From positions 1 to 12,912 of the forward strand of contig JAJXUC010000115.1 in assembly GCA_021783435.1 (NCBI GenBank): 12,912 nt of DNA, in the 5' to 3' direction. The notes beneath the pieces are model-generated. The model was not told the DNA's origin. It ran no database searches and saw nothing but the letters and a program-made list of their open reading frames with translations. This document shows, in pieces, positions 7,447 to 12,912 of this stretch (within the stretch, counting starts at the first letter, position 1; each line of letters begins with the position of its first letter). Made by a program: the position numbers and the translations under genes. Source of the stretch: Pseudomonadota bacterium. Lineage in GTDB: Bacteria > Pseudomonadota > Gammaproteobacteria > Burkholderiales > Burkholderiaceae.

Positions 7447-7676
7447 TGGTGTTGCTTGGCGTAGTCCACGGCAAGCTGAACCGTCGTGATCTTCTCAGCG
7501 TCTTCGTCGGGAATTTCGATGCCGAACTCATCCTCGAGTGCCATCACCAGTTCGACGGTATCCAAAGAGTCAGCGCCCAGATCGTTCACGAAGGATTTCT
7601 CATTCGTGACTTGATCTTCGGCCACCCCCAATTGTTCAGCAATAATTTTTTTGACGCGCTGCTCGATATCACTCAT
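7437..7676 (-). CDS. acpP: Acyl carrier protein (AcpP)
   Basis: Carries growing acyl chains as thioesters on a 4'-phosphopantetheine arm for fatty acid, lipid A and phospholipid synthesis in the cytosol. The 79-residue acidic protein has the attachment motif [19 protein letters not shown], with Ser37 as the modified residue, and the four-helix ACP layout. ATG 7676 is supported by GGAGAA four bases upstream and by the conserved start [18 protein letters not shown]. The gap of 60 bases after fabG holds a hairpin and a possible extended -10 promoter, which fits the high demand for this protein compared with neighbouring enzymes. Its C-terminal HHKA tail is slightly different from common ACPs but unremarkable. 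Confidence 0.98.
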   Translation of the reverse strand: MSDIEQRVKKIIAEQLGVAEDQVTNEKSFVNDLGADSLDTVELVMALEDEFGIEIPDEDAEKITTVQLAVDYAKQHHKA

Positions 7677-7680
7677 GTAA

Positions 7681-7686
7681 TTCTCC
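7681..7686 (-). promoter_or_regulatory. Shine-Dalgarno site of acpP
   Basis: GGAGAA on the minus strand lies four bases before ATG 7676 and follows a run of seven T. It fixes the acpP start and suggests efficient initiation. Confidence 0.7.
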
Positions 7687-7703
7687 AGAAAAAAAGCATT
7701 CGA

Positions 7704-7712
7704 ATTCTAGCA
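7704..7712 (-). promoter_or_regulatory. Candidate extended -10 promoter for acpP
   Basis: The minus strand reads TGCTAGAAT, matching the extended -10 pattern TGnTAnAAT, in the fabG-acpP gap. Transcription would start near 7697 and give a leader of about 20 bases ending in the GGAGAA ribosome site. No -35 hexamer is visible, which extended -10 promoters tolerate. This is a pattern match only. Confidence 0.35.
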
Positions 7713-7714
7713 AT

Positions 7715-7733
7715 CCGGATACGGGCGATCCGG
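7715..7733 (-). other. Hairpin just after the fabG stop codon
   Basis: CCGGAT (7715-7720) and ATCCGG (7728-7733) are perfect inverted repeats around a 7-base loop, beginning four bases past the fabG stop. A T7 run occurs about 20 bases further downstream, too far for a normal intrinsic terminator. It may shield the 3' end of upstream mRNA or separate acpP transcripts. Confidence 0.35.
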
Positions 7734-7736
7734 GGG

Positions 7737-8486
7737 TTAGGTCATGTACATGCCGCCGTTCACATGCAACTCCACGCCGGTGACGTATCCAGCGCGAGGA
7801 CTGGCGAGAAAACCGACCGCGTGTGCGATGTCCTCCGGGCTACCGAGCCTGCCCAGAGGAATGCGGGCCAGCAGTGACTGCGAAGCGGCCTCGCCCAGCG
7901 CCCGCGTCATATCGGTGTCGACAAATCCAGGAGCGATGCAATTCACCGTGATGTTGCGACTTCCCAGTTCCTGCGCCAATGCGCGCGTCATGCCGGCCAC
8001 GCCTGCCTTGGACGCAGCATAGTTCGCCTGCCCCGGGTTTCCCGACGCCCCCACCACCGACGTGATGTTGATGATGCGCCCTGCACGCTGCTTCATCATG
8101 GGTCGGATCGCAGCGCGCGAAAGGCGAAACACAGCGCTCAGATTGGTGTCGATCACTGCGGCCCAGTCCTCGTCCTTCATGCGCATGGACAACATGTCCC
8201 GGGTAATCCCGGCATTATTGACCAGAATGTGCAAACCGCCCTTCTCGCGCACGAGGCGTTCGATCAGCGCGTCGCTGGACGGGGCATGGGTGACGTCGAG
8301 CACGACGCCCTCGCCACCCGCCCCCAAAGCCTCGCCAATGCGCTGGGCCCCGGTTTCGCTCGTGGCCGTGCCCACGACATAGGCCCCCAGCACCTGGAGT
8401 TCGGCGGCAATGGCCTGGCCGATGCCGCGCGTGGCCCCGGTCACCAGGGCGACCTGCCCCGCGAGAGGAGTTGAGGAAGTATTCAT
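7737..8486 (-). CDS. fabG: 3-oxoacyl-ACP reductase (FabG)
   Basis: NADPH-dependent reduction of 3-oxoacyl-ACP to 3-hydroxyacyl-ACP, the first reductive step of each elongation round. The 249-residue short-chain dehydrogenase has the cofactor loop TGATRGIG (16-23) and NNAG (90-93). The catalytic set Asn115, Ser143, Tyr156 and Lys160 (YAASK) is complete, and PG (186-187) and the C-terminal HVNGGMYM are standard. ATG 8486 is set by a perfect AGGAGG seven bases upstream, and its ATGA overlaps the fabD stop by four bases, so the two genes are translationally coupled. The frame is open for 43 codons upstream, but that part lies inside fabD and is not FabG-like. Confidence 0.98.
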   Translation of the reverse strand: MNTSSTPLAGQVALVTGATRGIGQAIAAELQVLGAYVVGTATSETGAQRIGEALGAGGEGVVLDVTHAPSSDALIERLVREKGGLHILVNNAGITRDMLSMRMKDEDWAAVIDTNLSAVFRLSRAAIRPMMKQRAGRIINITSVVGASGNPGQANYAASKAGVAGMTRALAQELGSRNITVNCIAPGFVDTDMTRALGEAASQSLLARIPLGRLGSPEDIAHAVGFLASPRAGYVTGVELHVNGGMYMT

Positions 8487-9421
8487 GCCAAAGCCTCCTT
8501 GATGGTGTGGGCACTCGCGACGTCGATCAGCGCGTGGCTGCCGAGCCCCGGGACGATGCGCCGCGTCAGACCAGCCAGCACCCGGCCCGGCCCACACTCC
8601 ACGAGATCGGTGCAACCGACACGCGCGAGTGCCTGCACGCTTTCCACCCAGCGCACCGCGCCGCTGGCCTGCGCGGCCAGCGCATCGCGGATGTCCTGGG
8701 GCTGCGCATGGGTCGACACATCCACGTTGTGGAGCACAGGAATTGCTGGGCTGCGGACCGTGACTTGCCGCAGATATTGCGCGAGCCGTTCAGCTGCGGG
8801 CTTGAGCAGACTGCTATGAAACGGCGCCGACACAGGGAGCATCAGCGCACGCTTGGCACCACGCGCCTTGAGTAGTTCACAGGCCAGGTCGACAGCCGTC
8901 TTGGTGCCAGCGATCACGACTTGGCCCGGAGCGTTGAAATTGACCGCCTCGACGACTTCACGGCTTTGTGCACTGGCCTCGGCGCAGGTCTCGCGCACGA
9001 TGGCATCGTCCAAACCGAGAACGGCGGCCATTCCACCGCTCCCCGCGGCGACGGCCTCCTGCATGGTCTGGGCTCGGAAGCGCACCAAGGGCAAAGCCTC
9101 CGCGAAATCGATGGCGCCAGCTGCCACGAGCGCAGTGTATTCACCCAGGCTGTGTCCGGCCATGCGCTGCGGCTTGCCGCCACCTTCGTCCAGCCACAGA
9201 CGCCACAGGGCCACGCCCGCGGTCAGCATCACGGGCTGGGTATTGGTGGTGAGGTTGAGCGACTCCGCCGGGCCTTGGGCGATGAGCTTGGCGATGTCCT
9301 GATGCAGCACATCGCTGGCTTCCTGCAGCGTCTGGCGCACGACGGGATGTTCGCTTACGGCATCCAGCATGCCAACGGACTGGGACCCCTGACCGGGAAA
9401 AACAAAAGCAAAAGTTTTCAT
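8483..9421 (-). CDS. fabD: Malonyl-CoA:ACP transacylase (FabD)
   Basis: Transfers malonyl from CoA to AcpP, supplying the two-carbon donor for FabH and FabF. The 312-residue product has the N-terminal FVFPGQGSQ with Gln11, the nucleophile Ser91 in AGHSLGEYTALVAAG, Arg116 in the RAQTMQEA segment, and catalytic His202 in SAPFHSS. Length and order are typical of the family. ATG 9421 is the first codon of the conserved start MKTFAFVFPGQGSQ. No Shine-Dalgarno sequence is visible; the upstream bases are a T-rich tract next to the palindrome GACACGTGTC. The gap to fabH is 83 bases. The stop overlaps the fabG start. Confidence 0.98.
   Translation of the reverse strand: MKTFAFVFPGQGSQSVGMLDAVSEHPVVRQTLQEASDVLHQDIAKLIAQGPAESLNLTTNTQPVMLTAGVALWRLWLDEGGGKPQRMAGHSLGEYTALVAAGAIDFAEALPLVRFRAQTMQEAVAAGSGGMAAVLGLDDAIVRETCAEASAQSREVVEAVNFNAPGQVVIAGTKTAVDLACELLKARGAKRALMLPVSAPFHSSLLKPAAERLAQYLRQVTVRSPAIPVLHNVDVSTHAQPQDIRDALAAQASGAVRWVESVQALARVGCTDLVECGPGRVLAGLTRRIVPGLGSHALIDVASAHTIKEALA
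8494..8499 (-). promoter_or_regulatory. Shine-Dalgarno site of fabG inside fabD
   Basis: A perfect AGGAGG on the minus strand lies seven bases before ATG 8486, within the last codons of fabD. It decides the fabG start against the longer open frame. Confidence 0.8.
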
Positions 9422-9430
9422 CGAAAAAAG

Positions 9431-9440
9431 GACACGTGTC
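9431..9440. promoter_or_regulatory. Palindrome GACACGTGTC upstream of fabD (operator candidate)
   Basis: A perfect 10-base palindrome lies about 10 bases before the fabD start in the fabH-fabD gap. The short self-complementary form suits a dimeric DNA-binding protein better than an RNA hairpin. From memory, the ACACGTGT core resembles operators of TetR-family fatty-acid regulators of the FabR/DesT kind; this is not verified. Confidence 0.3.
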
Positions 9441-9469
9441 GAGTCAGAGAAAAATCCAGTTCAAGCGAT

Positions 9470-9497
9470 CCATGCCGTTGAGTGAGACGGCACATGG
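9470..9497 (-). other. Hairpin downstream of the fabH stop codon
   Basis: CCATGCCGT (9470-9478) pairs with ACGGCACATGG (9487-9497) as a 9-base-pair stem with a two-base bulge and an 8-base loop, starting 7 bases after the fabH stop. A T5 tract lies about 15 bases beyond, too far for a textbook terminator. A weak attenuator or mRNA processing signal is possible. Confidence 0.35.
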
Positions 9498-9504
9498 GAC
9501 CAAC

Positions 9505-10482
9505 TCAATATTCCAGCAATGCCGCCCCCCATGTCAGCCCGCCGCCGACGGCCTCGATGAGCACGGTGTCGCCATGGCGGACTTGACCGGAACGAACAGC
9601 AACGTCGAGCGCCAGTGGAATGGATGCCGCCGAGGTATTGCCATGCTGATCCACCGTCTGCACGACCTTGTCGGCGGGCAGGCCAAGCTTCTTGGCCGTA
9701 TGCAGCATGATGCGGATATTGGCCTGATGCGGCACCATCCAATCGACATCCTCGGGCTTGCGTCCGGCCTTGTCCAACACCTCGCGAGCCACTTTCTCGA
9801 GCACCTGCACGGCCTGCTTGAACACGGCCTGACCATCCATCTTGAGATAGGGATGACCGCTGACCTCGCCGGACGCCACGCGGCCGGGCGTGCAAAGGAT
9901 GCCCGCCTGACGGCCATCGGCATGCAGCGCCGAGGCCAGAAGACCAGGCTCCTCGCTTGCCGACAACACCACGGCTCCGGCCCCGTCACCGAACAGGACG
10001 CAGGTGGTGCGATCCTTGAAATCGAGGATCCGCGAGAACACTTCTGTCCCGATCACCAGCGCATTGCGCGCCATGCCGCAGCGCACGAACTGGTCAGCCA
10101 CGGTCAGTGCATAAACAAATCCGGCGCAAACGGCCTGCACGTCGAACGCCGCGCCGCCAGCTGCGCCAAGCCGACCCTGGATGAGAGCCGCATTGGATGG
10201 GAAGATCATGTCCGGGGTCGATGTGGCGACGACGATCAGGTCGATATCCTGCGGTGAAAGTCCAGCCGCATCGATCGCTCGGCGCGCCGCCTGTTCACCC
10301 AGATCGACGCTGGATGTGGCTGGATCGGCGAAATGGCGGAAACGGATGCCCGTGCGCTCGACAATCCAAGCATCACTGGTTTCGATGCCATCGCGCGCCA
10401 GTTGCTGAGCGAGTTGGTCGTTGCTGATGCGGTTGGGCGGGAGGTGGCTGCCGGTGCCGATGATGCGGGAATAGCGCGACAT
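9505..10482 (-). CDS. fabH: 3-oxoacyl-ACP synthase III (FabH)
   Basis: Starts fatty-acid chains by condensing acetyl-CoA with malonyl-ACP. The 325-residue thiolase-fold protein has catalytic Cys119 in [13 protein letters not shown], His252 in VPHQANIRI and Asn282 in [12 protein letters not shown]. The conserved start is [17 protein letters not shown] and the end is [13 protein letters not shown]. Length equals that usual for proteobacterial FabH. ATG 10482 matches the family start; no clear ribosome site is seen. It follows plsX by 90 bases. Confidence 0.98.
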   Translation of the reverse strand: MSRYSRIIGTGSHLPPNRISNDQLAQQLARDGIETSDAWIVERTGIRFRHFADPATSSVDLGEQAARRAIDAAGLSPQDIDLIVVATSTPDMIFPSNAALIQGRLGAAGGAAFDVQAVCAGFVYALTVADQFVRCGMARNALVIGTEVFSRILDFKDRTTCVLFGDGAGAVVLSASEEPGLLASALHADGRQAGILCTPGRVASGEVSGHPYLKMDGQAVFKQAVQVLEKVAREVLDKAGRKPEDVDWMVPHQANIRIMLHTAKKLGLPADKVVQTVDQHGNTSAASIPLALDVAVRSGQVRHGDTVLIEAVGGGLTWGAALLEY

Positions 10483-10561
10483 GGAATCGGTTGTGTTGGG
10501 AATGGACTCAGGATCCGGTAGAGAGCGCAGCGGACCCGGCCGAGCGTTCCATTTCTGTAAC

Positions 10562-10582
10562 GGCGGGCCGTATCAGCCCGCC
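10562..10582 (-). other. GC hairpin straddling the plsX stop codon
   Basis: GGCGGGC (10562-10568) and GCCCGCC (10576-10582) form a perfect 7-base-pair GC stem. The 7-base loop contains the plsX stop codon (10573-10575). No U-tract follows, so it is not a standard terminator. A ribosome terminating at plsX would melt it, so folding may depend on translation. Confidence 0.4.
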
Positions 10583-11631
10583 ATCGACTGCGGAGATGAA
10601 GGCAGTGGATGATGCGTGCGCGGCGCAGCCAGAATGCGCTCAATTTCCTGGACGACCCGCCCCTCCGCTGCCTCACGGGCGCGCTCCATCGCTTGCTGAA
10701 ACGCAAAAGCATCAGCCGAACCATGGCTCTTGAACACCAGGCCGCGCAAGCCCAACAGCGCCGCGCCGTTGTAGCGGCGGTGATCCACGCGGCGGCGAAA
10801 GCGCCTGAGCACCGGCAAAGCCGCCAGAGCCATGAGCCTGGACAGGGGGCTGCGCATGAACTCCTGGCGGATCATGCCGGAGAGCATCTGCGCCAGCCCC
10901 TCCGACGTCTTGAGGGCAACATTGCCGACAAATCCGTCGCACACGACGATGTCCGCCGTACCCTTGAAGATGTCGTTACCCTCGACATTGCCGAGGAAAT
11001 TCAGTCGCCCCTCGACATGCGCCTGGCGCAGCAACTCGCCCGCCTGCTTGATCATCTCGTTACCCTTGATGACCTCTTCGCCAATATTGAGGAGGCCGAC
11101 CCTTGGATTCGCATGTCCGCCAGCCGCCGCGAACGCAGTGCCCATCACGGCGAACTGCAGCAAGTGCTCAGCCAGGCAGTCCACATTGGCACCCAGGTCC
11201 AACATCAGGGTTCCGCTGCCTGCGATATTGGGAAGATAGGTGGCGATGGCGGGGCGATCAATGCCGGGAAGCGTTTTGAGCACATAGCGCGCCACGGCCA
11301 TGAGCGCACCTGTGTTGCCGGAAGACACACAGGCATCGGCCTTGCCGTCCTTCACCAGCTCGATGGCGCGCCGCATGGACGAATCCTTCTTGCGGCGCAG
11401 GGCGATCTCGACCGAGTCGTCCATCGCGACAACCTCGGACGCGGGGACGATGCCCACCCGCGGATGCCCCGCCAGACCGTGGAGATCGAGGCCCGGACGC
11501 ATGGCCTCGGGCTGGCCGACCAGCAACACGCGACATTGCGCATGGCCGTCGAGCAAGGCCCGGCAAGCTGGCAAGGTGGCGGATGGCCCGTGGTCGCCAC
11601 CCATCACATCGACGGCCAGGCTAGCGGTCAT
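10573..11631 (-). CDS. plsX: Phosphate acyltransferase PlsX
   Basis: Makes acyl-phosphate from acyl-ACP and phosphate for the PlsY route into phosphatidic acid, at the inner face of the membrane. The 352-residue product is close to the 356 of E. coli. Motifs include [11 protein letters not shown] (6-16), [20 protein letters not shown] (70-89), [14 protein letters not shown] (103-116), DLGANVDC (145-152), [11 protein letters not shown] (182-192) and [15 protein letters not shown] (231-245), all in the family order. The last 20 residues ([18 protein letters not shown]) are a less conserved tail. ATG 11631 is the first codon of the conserved start; no strong ribosome site is visible. It sits between rpmF and fabH as in many proteobacteria. 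Confidence 0.97.
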   Translation of the reverse strand: MTASLAVDVMGGDHGPSATLPACRALLDGHAQCRVLLVGQPEAMRPGLDLHGLAGHPRVGIVPASEVVAMDDSVEIALRRKKDSSMRRAIELVKDGKADACVSSGNTGALMAVARYVLKTLPGIDRPAIATYLPNIAGSGTLMLDLGANVDCLAEHLLQFAVMGTAFAAAGGHANPRVGLLNIGEEVIKGNEMIKQAGELLRQAHVEGRLNFLGNVEGNDIFKGTADIVVCDGFVGNVALKTSEGLAQMLSGMIRQEFMRSPLSRLMALAALPVLRRFRRRVDHRRYNGAALLGLRGLVFKSHGSADAFAFQQAMERAREAAEGRVVQEIERILAAPRTHHPLPSSPQSMAG

Positions 11632-11733
11632 GAGCGAGGTGCAACGCCAGAACAGATCTTAGACTGCGACATGACCCAAACGAGCCCGTCGACTCAACTC
11701 AGACCACACGGCAGGCACCGCTGAAACGGCGCA

Positions 11734-11916
11734 TCACTCTTCGGACTTGGTCTTGACGACCTTGCGGCCACGGTAAAAACCGTTCGGGCTGATATGGTGA
11801 CGCAAATGCACCTCGCCCGTGGTGGGCTCAAGGGCCACCGGGGGTTGCCCGAGATGCTGGTGCGAACGATGCATGCCGCGCTTGGACGGCGACTTCTTGT
11901 TTTGCTGGACGGCCAT
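11734..11916 (-). CDS. rpmF: 50S ribosomal protein L32
   Basis: Small basic protein of the large ribosomal subunit. The 60 residues include [19 protein letters not shown] and the [17 protein letters not shown] end shared by proteobacterial L32. It is the version without zinc-binding cysteines. ATG 11916 follows a GGGG stretch 9 bases upstream, which may act as a modest ribosome site. It lies 61 bases after yceD and 102 bases before plsX. The upstream gap holds a palindrome and a possible -10 box, so it may have its own promoter for high expression. The downstream gap shows a GTCGAC palindrome only and nothing else I recognise. Confidence 0.97.
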   Translation of the reverse strand: MAVQQNKKSPSKRGMHRSHQHLGQPPVALEPTTGEVHLRHHISPNGFYRGRKVVKTKSEE

Positions 11917-11944
11917 GGTGCTACCCCGTGCGAAAAATCCAGCG

Positions 11945-11962
11945 ATTGTACACTTGCAAGTG
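11945..11962 (-). promoter_or_regulatory. Candidate rpmF promoter with overlapping 12-base palindrome
   Basis: CACTTGCAAGTG (11951-11962) is a perfect 12-base palindrome directly upstream of TACAAT (minus strand, 11950-11945), 29 bases before the rpmF start. A dimeric regulator bound there would cover the promoter spacer. No -35 hexamer is evident at standard spacing. The match is visual only. Confidence 0.35.
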
Positions 11963-11977
11963 CCCGGACCGACCGAT

Positions 11978-12577
11978 TCACCGCGGTTTCTTCAGCTTGG
12001 CCAACACGGCGAAGGGCGATGGCCGCTCCTGCATCGCAGCCGGCTCGTGCCACAGACCGTCGGCCACGATGGGCTGCGGGCAGGCGTCATGCATGGGCAC
12101 CAGCGGCAGCGCCAGGAGAACCTGGTCCTCCACCAAGGCGCGCACATCGGTCAGGCCTTGCAGACAAAGGGCTTCATCTTCGGCCTCGATCTCTTCAAGG
12201 GTCAACTCCGGCTCCTCCTCGACCAGGCGGAACAAGGCGATATCCAGAATGCTTTGCATCGCCGGCTGCAGGCAACGCTGGCACAGCATGGGCAGTTCGG
12301 CCCGCACCTGCAATTCGACCATGGGCTGAGGCCGTCCACCTGCCTGATTCCGCAGATACCCGCGCAAACGCCAGTCGACATGCAGCGACTCCGCACCGCC
12401 CGCCAGATATGACTCCAGGCGTGGCAACTCGGTCAGGGCCAGCCGCCCCTCGACGACGCCCTGGTCTTGTGCAAGGCCGCGCAAACTCAGGCGCTGTGCT
12501 GAAGGGGATTCGGGCTGATCTGGCGTGTTTTCCATCATGAGTTCAGTGTAATTCGACATACCTTCGCTTACGAGCAT
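11978..12577 (-). CDS. yceD: YceD/DUF177 family protein (rRNA accumulation protein)
   Basis: Member of the DUF177 family (YceD), which is nearly always next to rpmF and has been linked to 23S rRNA processing or accumulation. The 199-residue product has [24 protein letters not shown] near the N-terminus (31-54), the CxxC pair CQRC at 99-102, an acidic [16 protein letters not shown] stretch (120-135), PMHDAC (161-166) and the typical FAVLAKLK end. The pair CQRC and the acidic linker followed by LVPMHDAC are family hallmarks. ATG 12577 has TAGGAG 12 bases upstream, a long spacing; ATG 12559 and ATG 12538 are alternatives with no better site, so the start is uncertain. First gene of the leftward cluster. 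Confidence 0.93.
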   Translation of the reverse strand: MLVSEGMSNYTELMMENTPDQPESPSAQRLSLRGLAQDQGVVEGRLALTELPRLESYLAGGAESLHVDWRLRGYLRNQAGGRPQPMVELQVRAELPMLCQRCLQPAMQSILDIALFRLVEEEPELTLEEIEAEDEALCLQGLTDVRALVEDQVLLALPLVPMHDACPQPIVADGLWHEPAAMQERPSPFAVLAKLKKPR

Positions 12578-12601
12578 GTTGCCGCGATACTCCTAAACTT
12601 C

Positions 12602-12614
12602 AACTTTGAAAGTT
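12602..12614. promoter_or_regulatory. 13-base palindrome in the divergent yceD/YeeE gap
   Basis: AACTTTGAAAGTT is perfectly symmetrical around its central G. It lies 25 bases upstream of the yceD start and 84 bases upstream of the plus-strand gene, in a place where a regulator could act on both. No assigned regulator. Confidence 0.3.
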
Positions 12615-12622
12615 CTGCGCCA

Positions 12623-12648
12623 AGGGTAGCGGCCATGACGAATACCCT
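12623..12648. promoter_or_regulatory. Spaced inverted repeat AGGGTA-N14-TACCCT
   Basis: Two perfect 6-base half-sites (12623-12628 and 12643-12648) with centres 20 bases apart, close to two helical turns, in the same 120-base divergent spacer. The geometry suits a dimeric activator or repressor. No promoter with both boxes was recognised in this gap. Confidence 0.3.
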
Positions 12649-12697
12649 GTAACGCAACGCATCCACAACAAATTACGACATCAAGGACACCAAGAGA

Positions 12698-12912
12698 ATG
12701 AATTGGATTGCGCACTTATTCCCGACGGGATGGATGCATTTTCTAGGCGGCGGGATTGCCATCGGCTTGGGTGTGAGCCTGCTTTTCCTGCTGACCGGAT
12801 TCATCGGCGGCGTGAGCACGGCTTATAGCGCCGTGTGGTCCTATGTGAGCCAATGGCCGCATTTCCAACACGACAAATTCGTGTCCACACGCAACTGGCG
12901 CCTGACGTACGC
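12698..12912 (+). CDS. YeeE/YedE-family membrane protein, N-terminal part
   Basis: The first 71 codons are present and the right edge cuts the gene. The product starts MNWIAHLFPTGWMHFLGGG and has one membrane segment (about 14-38) containing GGGIAIGLGVSLLFLLTGFIGG. It continues SAVWSYVSQWPHFQ and TRNWRLTY. The repeated Gly-rich helix and the SxWSFVS-like segment resemble the sulfur-transport domain of the YeeE/YedE (DUF395, TsuA-related) family, which imports thiosulfate or related sulfur compounds. No cysteine is visible in this part. The assignment is from recognition of the pattern, without alignment. AAGGA lies 10 bases upstream of ATG 12698. It is transcribed away from yceD. Confidence 0.7.
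   Translation, partial: MNWIAHLFPTGWMHFLGGGIAIGLGVSLLFLLTGFIGGVSTAYSAVWSYVSQWPHFQHDKFVSTRNWRLTY

Noticed and set aside
10609..11724. 371-codon plus-strand open frame opposite plsX
   Set aside because: Composition is His/Arg/Gln-rich antisense noise and it covers the intact plsX.
12585..12614. GAACTT on the minus strand upstream of yceD as a sigma-E type -35
   Set aside because: No TCTGA-like -10 element at 16-17 bases; the hexamer is part of the AACTTTGAAAGTT palindrome.

Overview
The window looks like chromosomal core DNA of a betaproteobacterium, most likely of the order Burkholderiales. The base composition is GC-rich, and the gene order yceD-rpmF-plsX-fabH-fabD-fabG-acpP-fabF followed by rpoE-rseA-rseB-mucD and lepA is the arrangement known from that group. 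The genus cannot be fixed. I see no rRNA, tRNA, IS element, prophage gene or CRISPR array, and no frameshift in any gene.

All genes except the last read on the minus strand, so transcription runs from high to low coordinates. From 12577 down to 6058 lies the fatty-acid/phospholipid block: yceD (DUF177), rpmF (ribosomal protein L32), plsX, fabH, fabD, fabG, acpP and fabF. PlsX makes acyl-phosphate for phospholipid synthesis. FabD loads malonate onto AcpP, FabH starts chains, FabF elongates them and FabG does the first reduction. From 6038 down to 1680 lies the envelope-stress block: a small YgfX-like membrane protein, the ECF sigma factor RpoE, its membrane anti-sigma factor RseA, the periplasmic regulator RseB and the HtrA-type protease MucD. 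Spacing is tight (two 4-base overlaps, one 35-base overlap, most gaps under 100 bases). I found no convincing intrinsic terminator between yceD and mucD, so read-through from lipid synthesis into the stress regulon is plausible. lepA (EF4) follows after 348 bases and runs off the left edge. At the right edge a plus-strand gene for a YeeE/YedE-type membrane protein diverges from yceD and is cut by the window end.

The least explained region is the mucD-lepA gap (1332-1679). It holds a very AT-rich stretch with a TATAAT box, a 24-codon ORF rich in Trp, Tyr and Phe, a small hairpin, and a strong minus-strand intrinsic terminator ahead of lepA. An 8-base GC segment inside the small ORF is exactly complementary to the 3' arm of that terminator, so an attenuator-like leader (or a roughly 160-base small RNA) is possible. 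This is an inference. Other items of interest are an orphan YgfX-like gene overlapping rpoE, operator-like palindromes upstream of fabD and rpmF and in the divergent yceD/YeeE gap, and hairpins around several fab stop codons. Most of the window is ordinary, well-conserved core genome.
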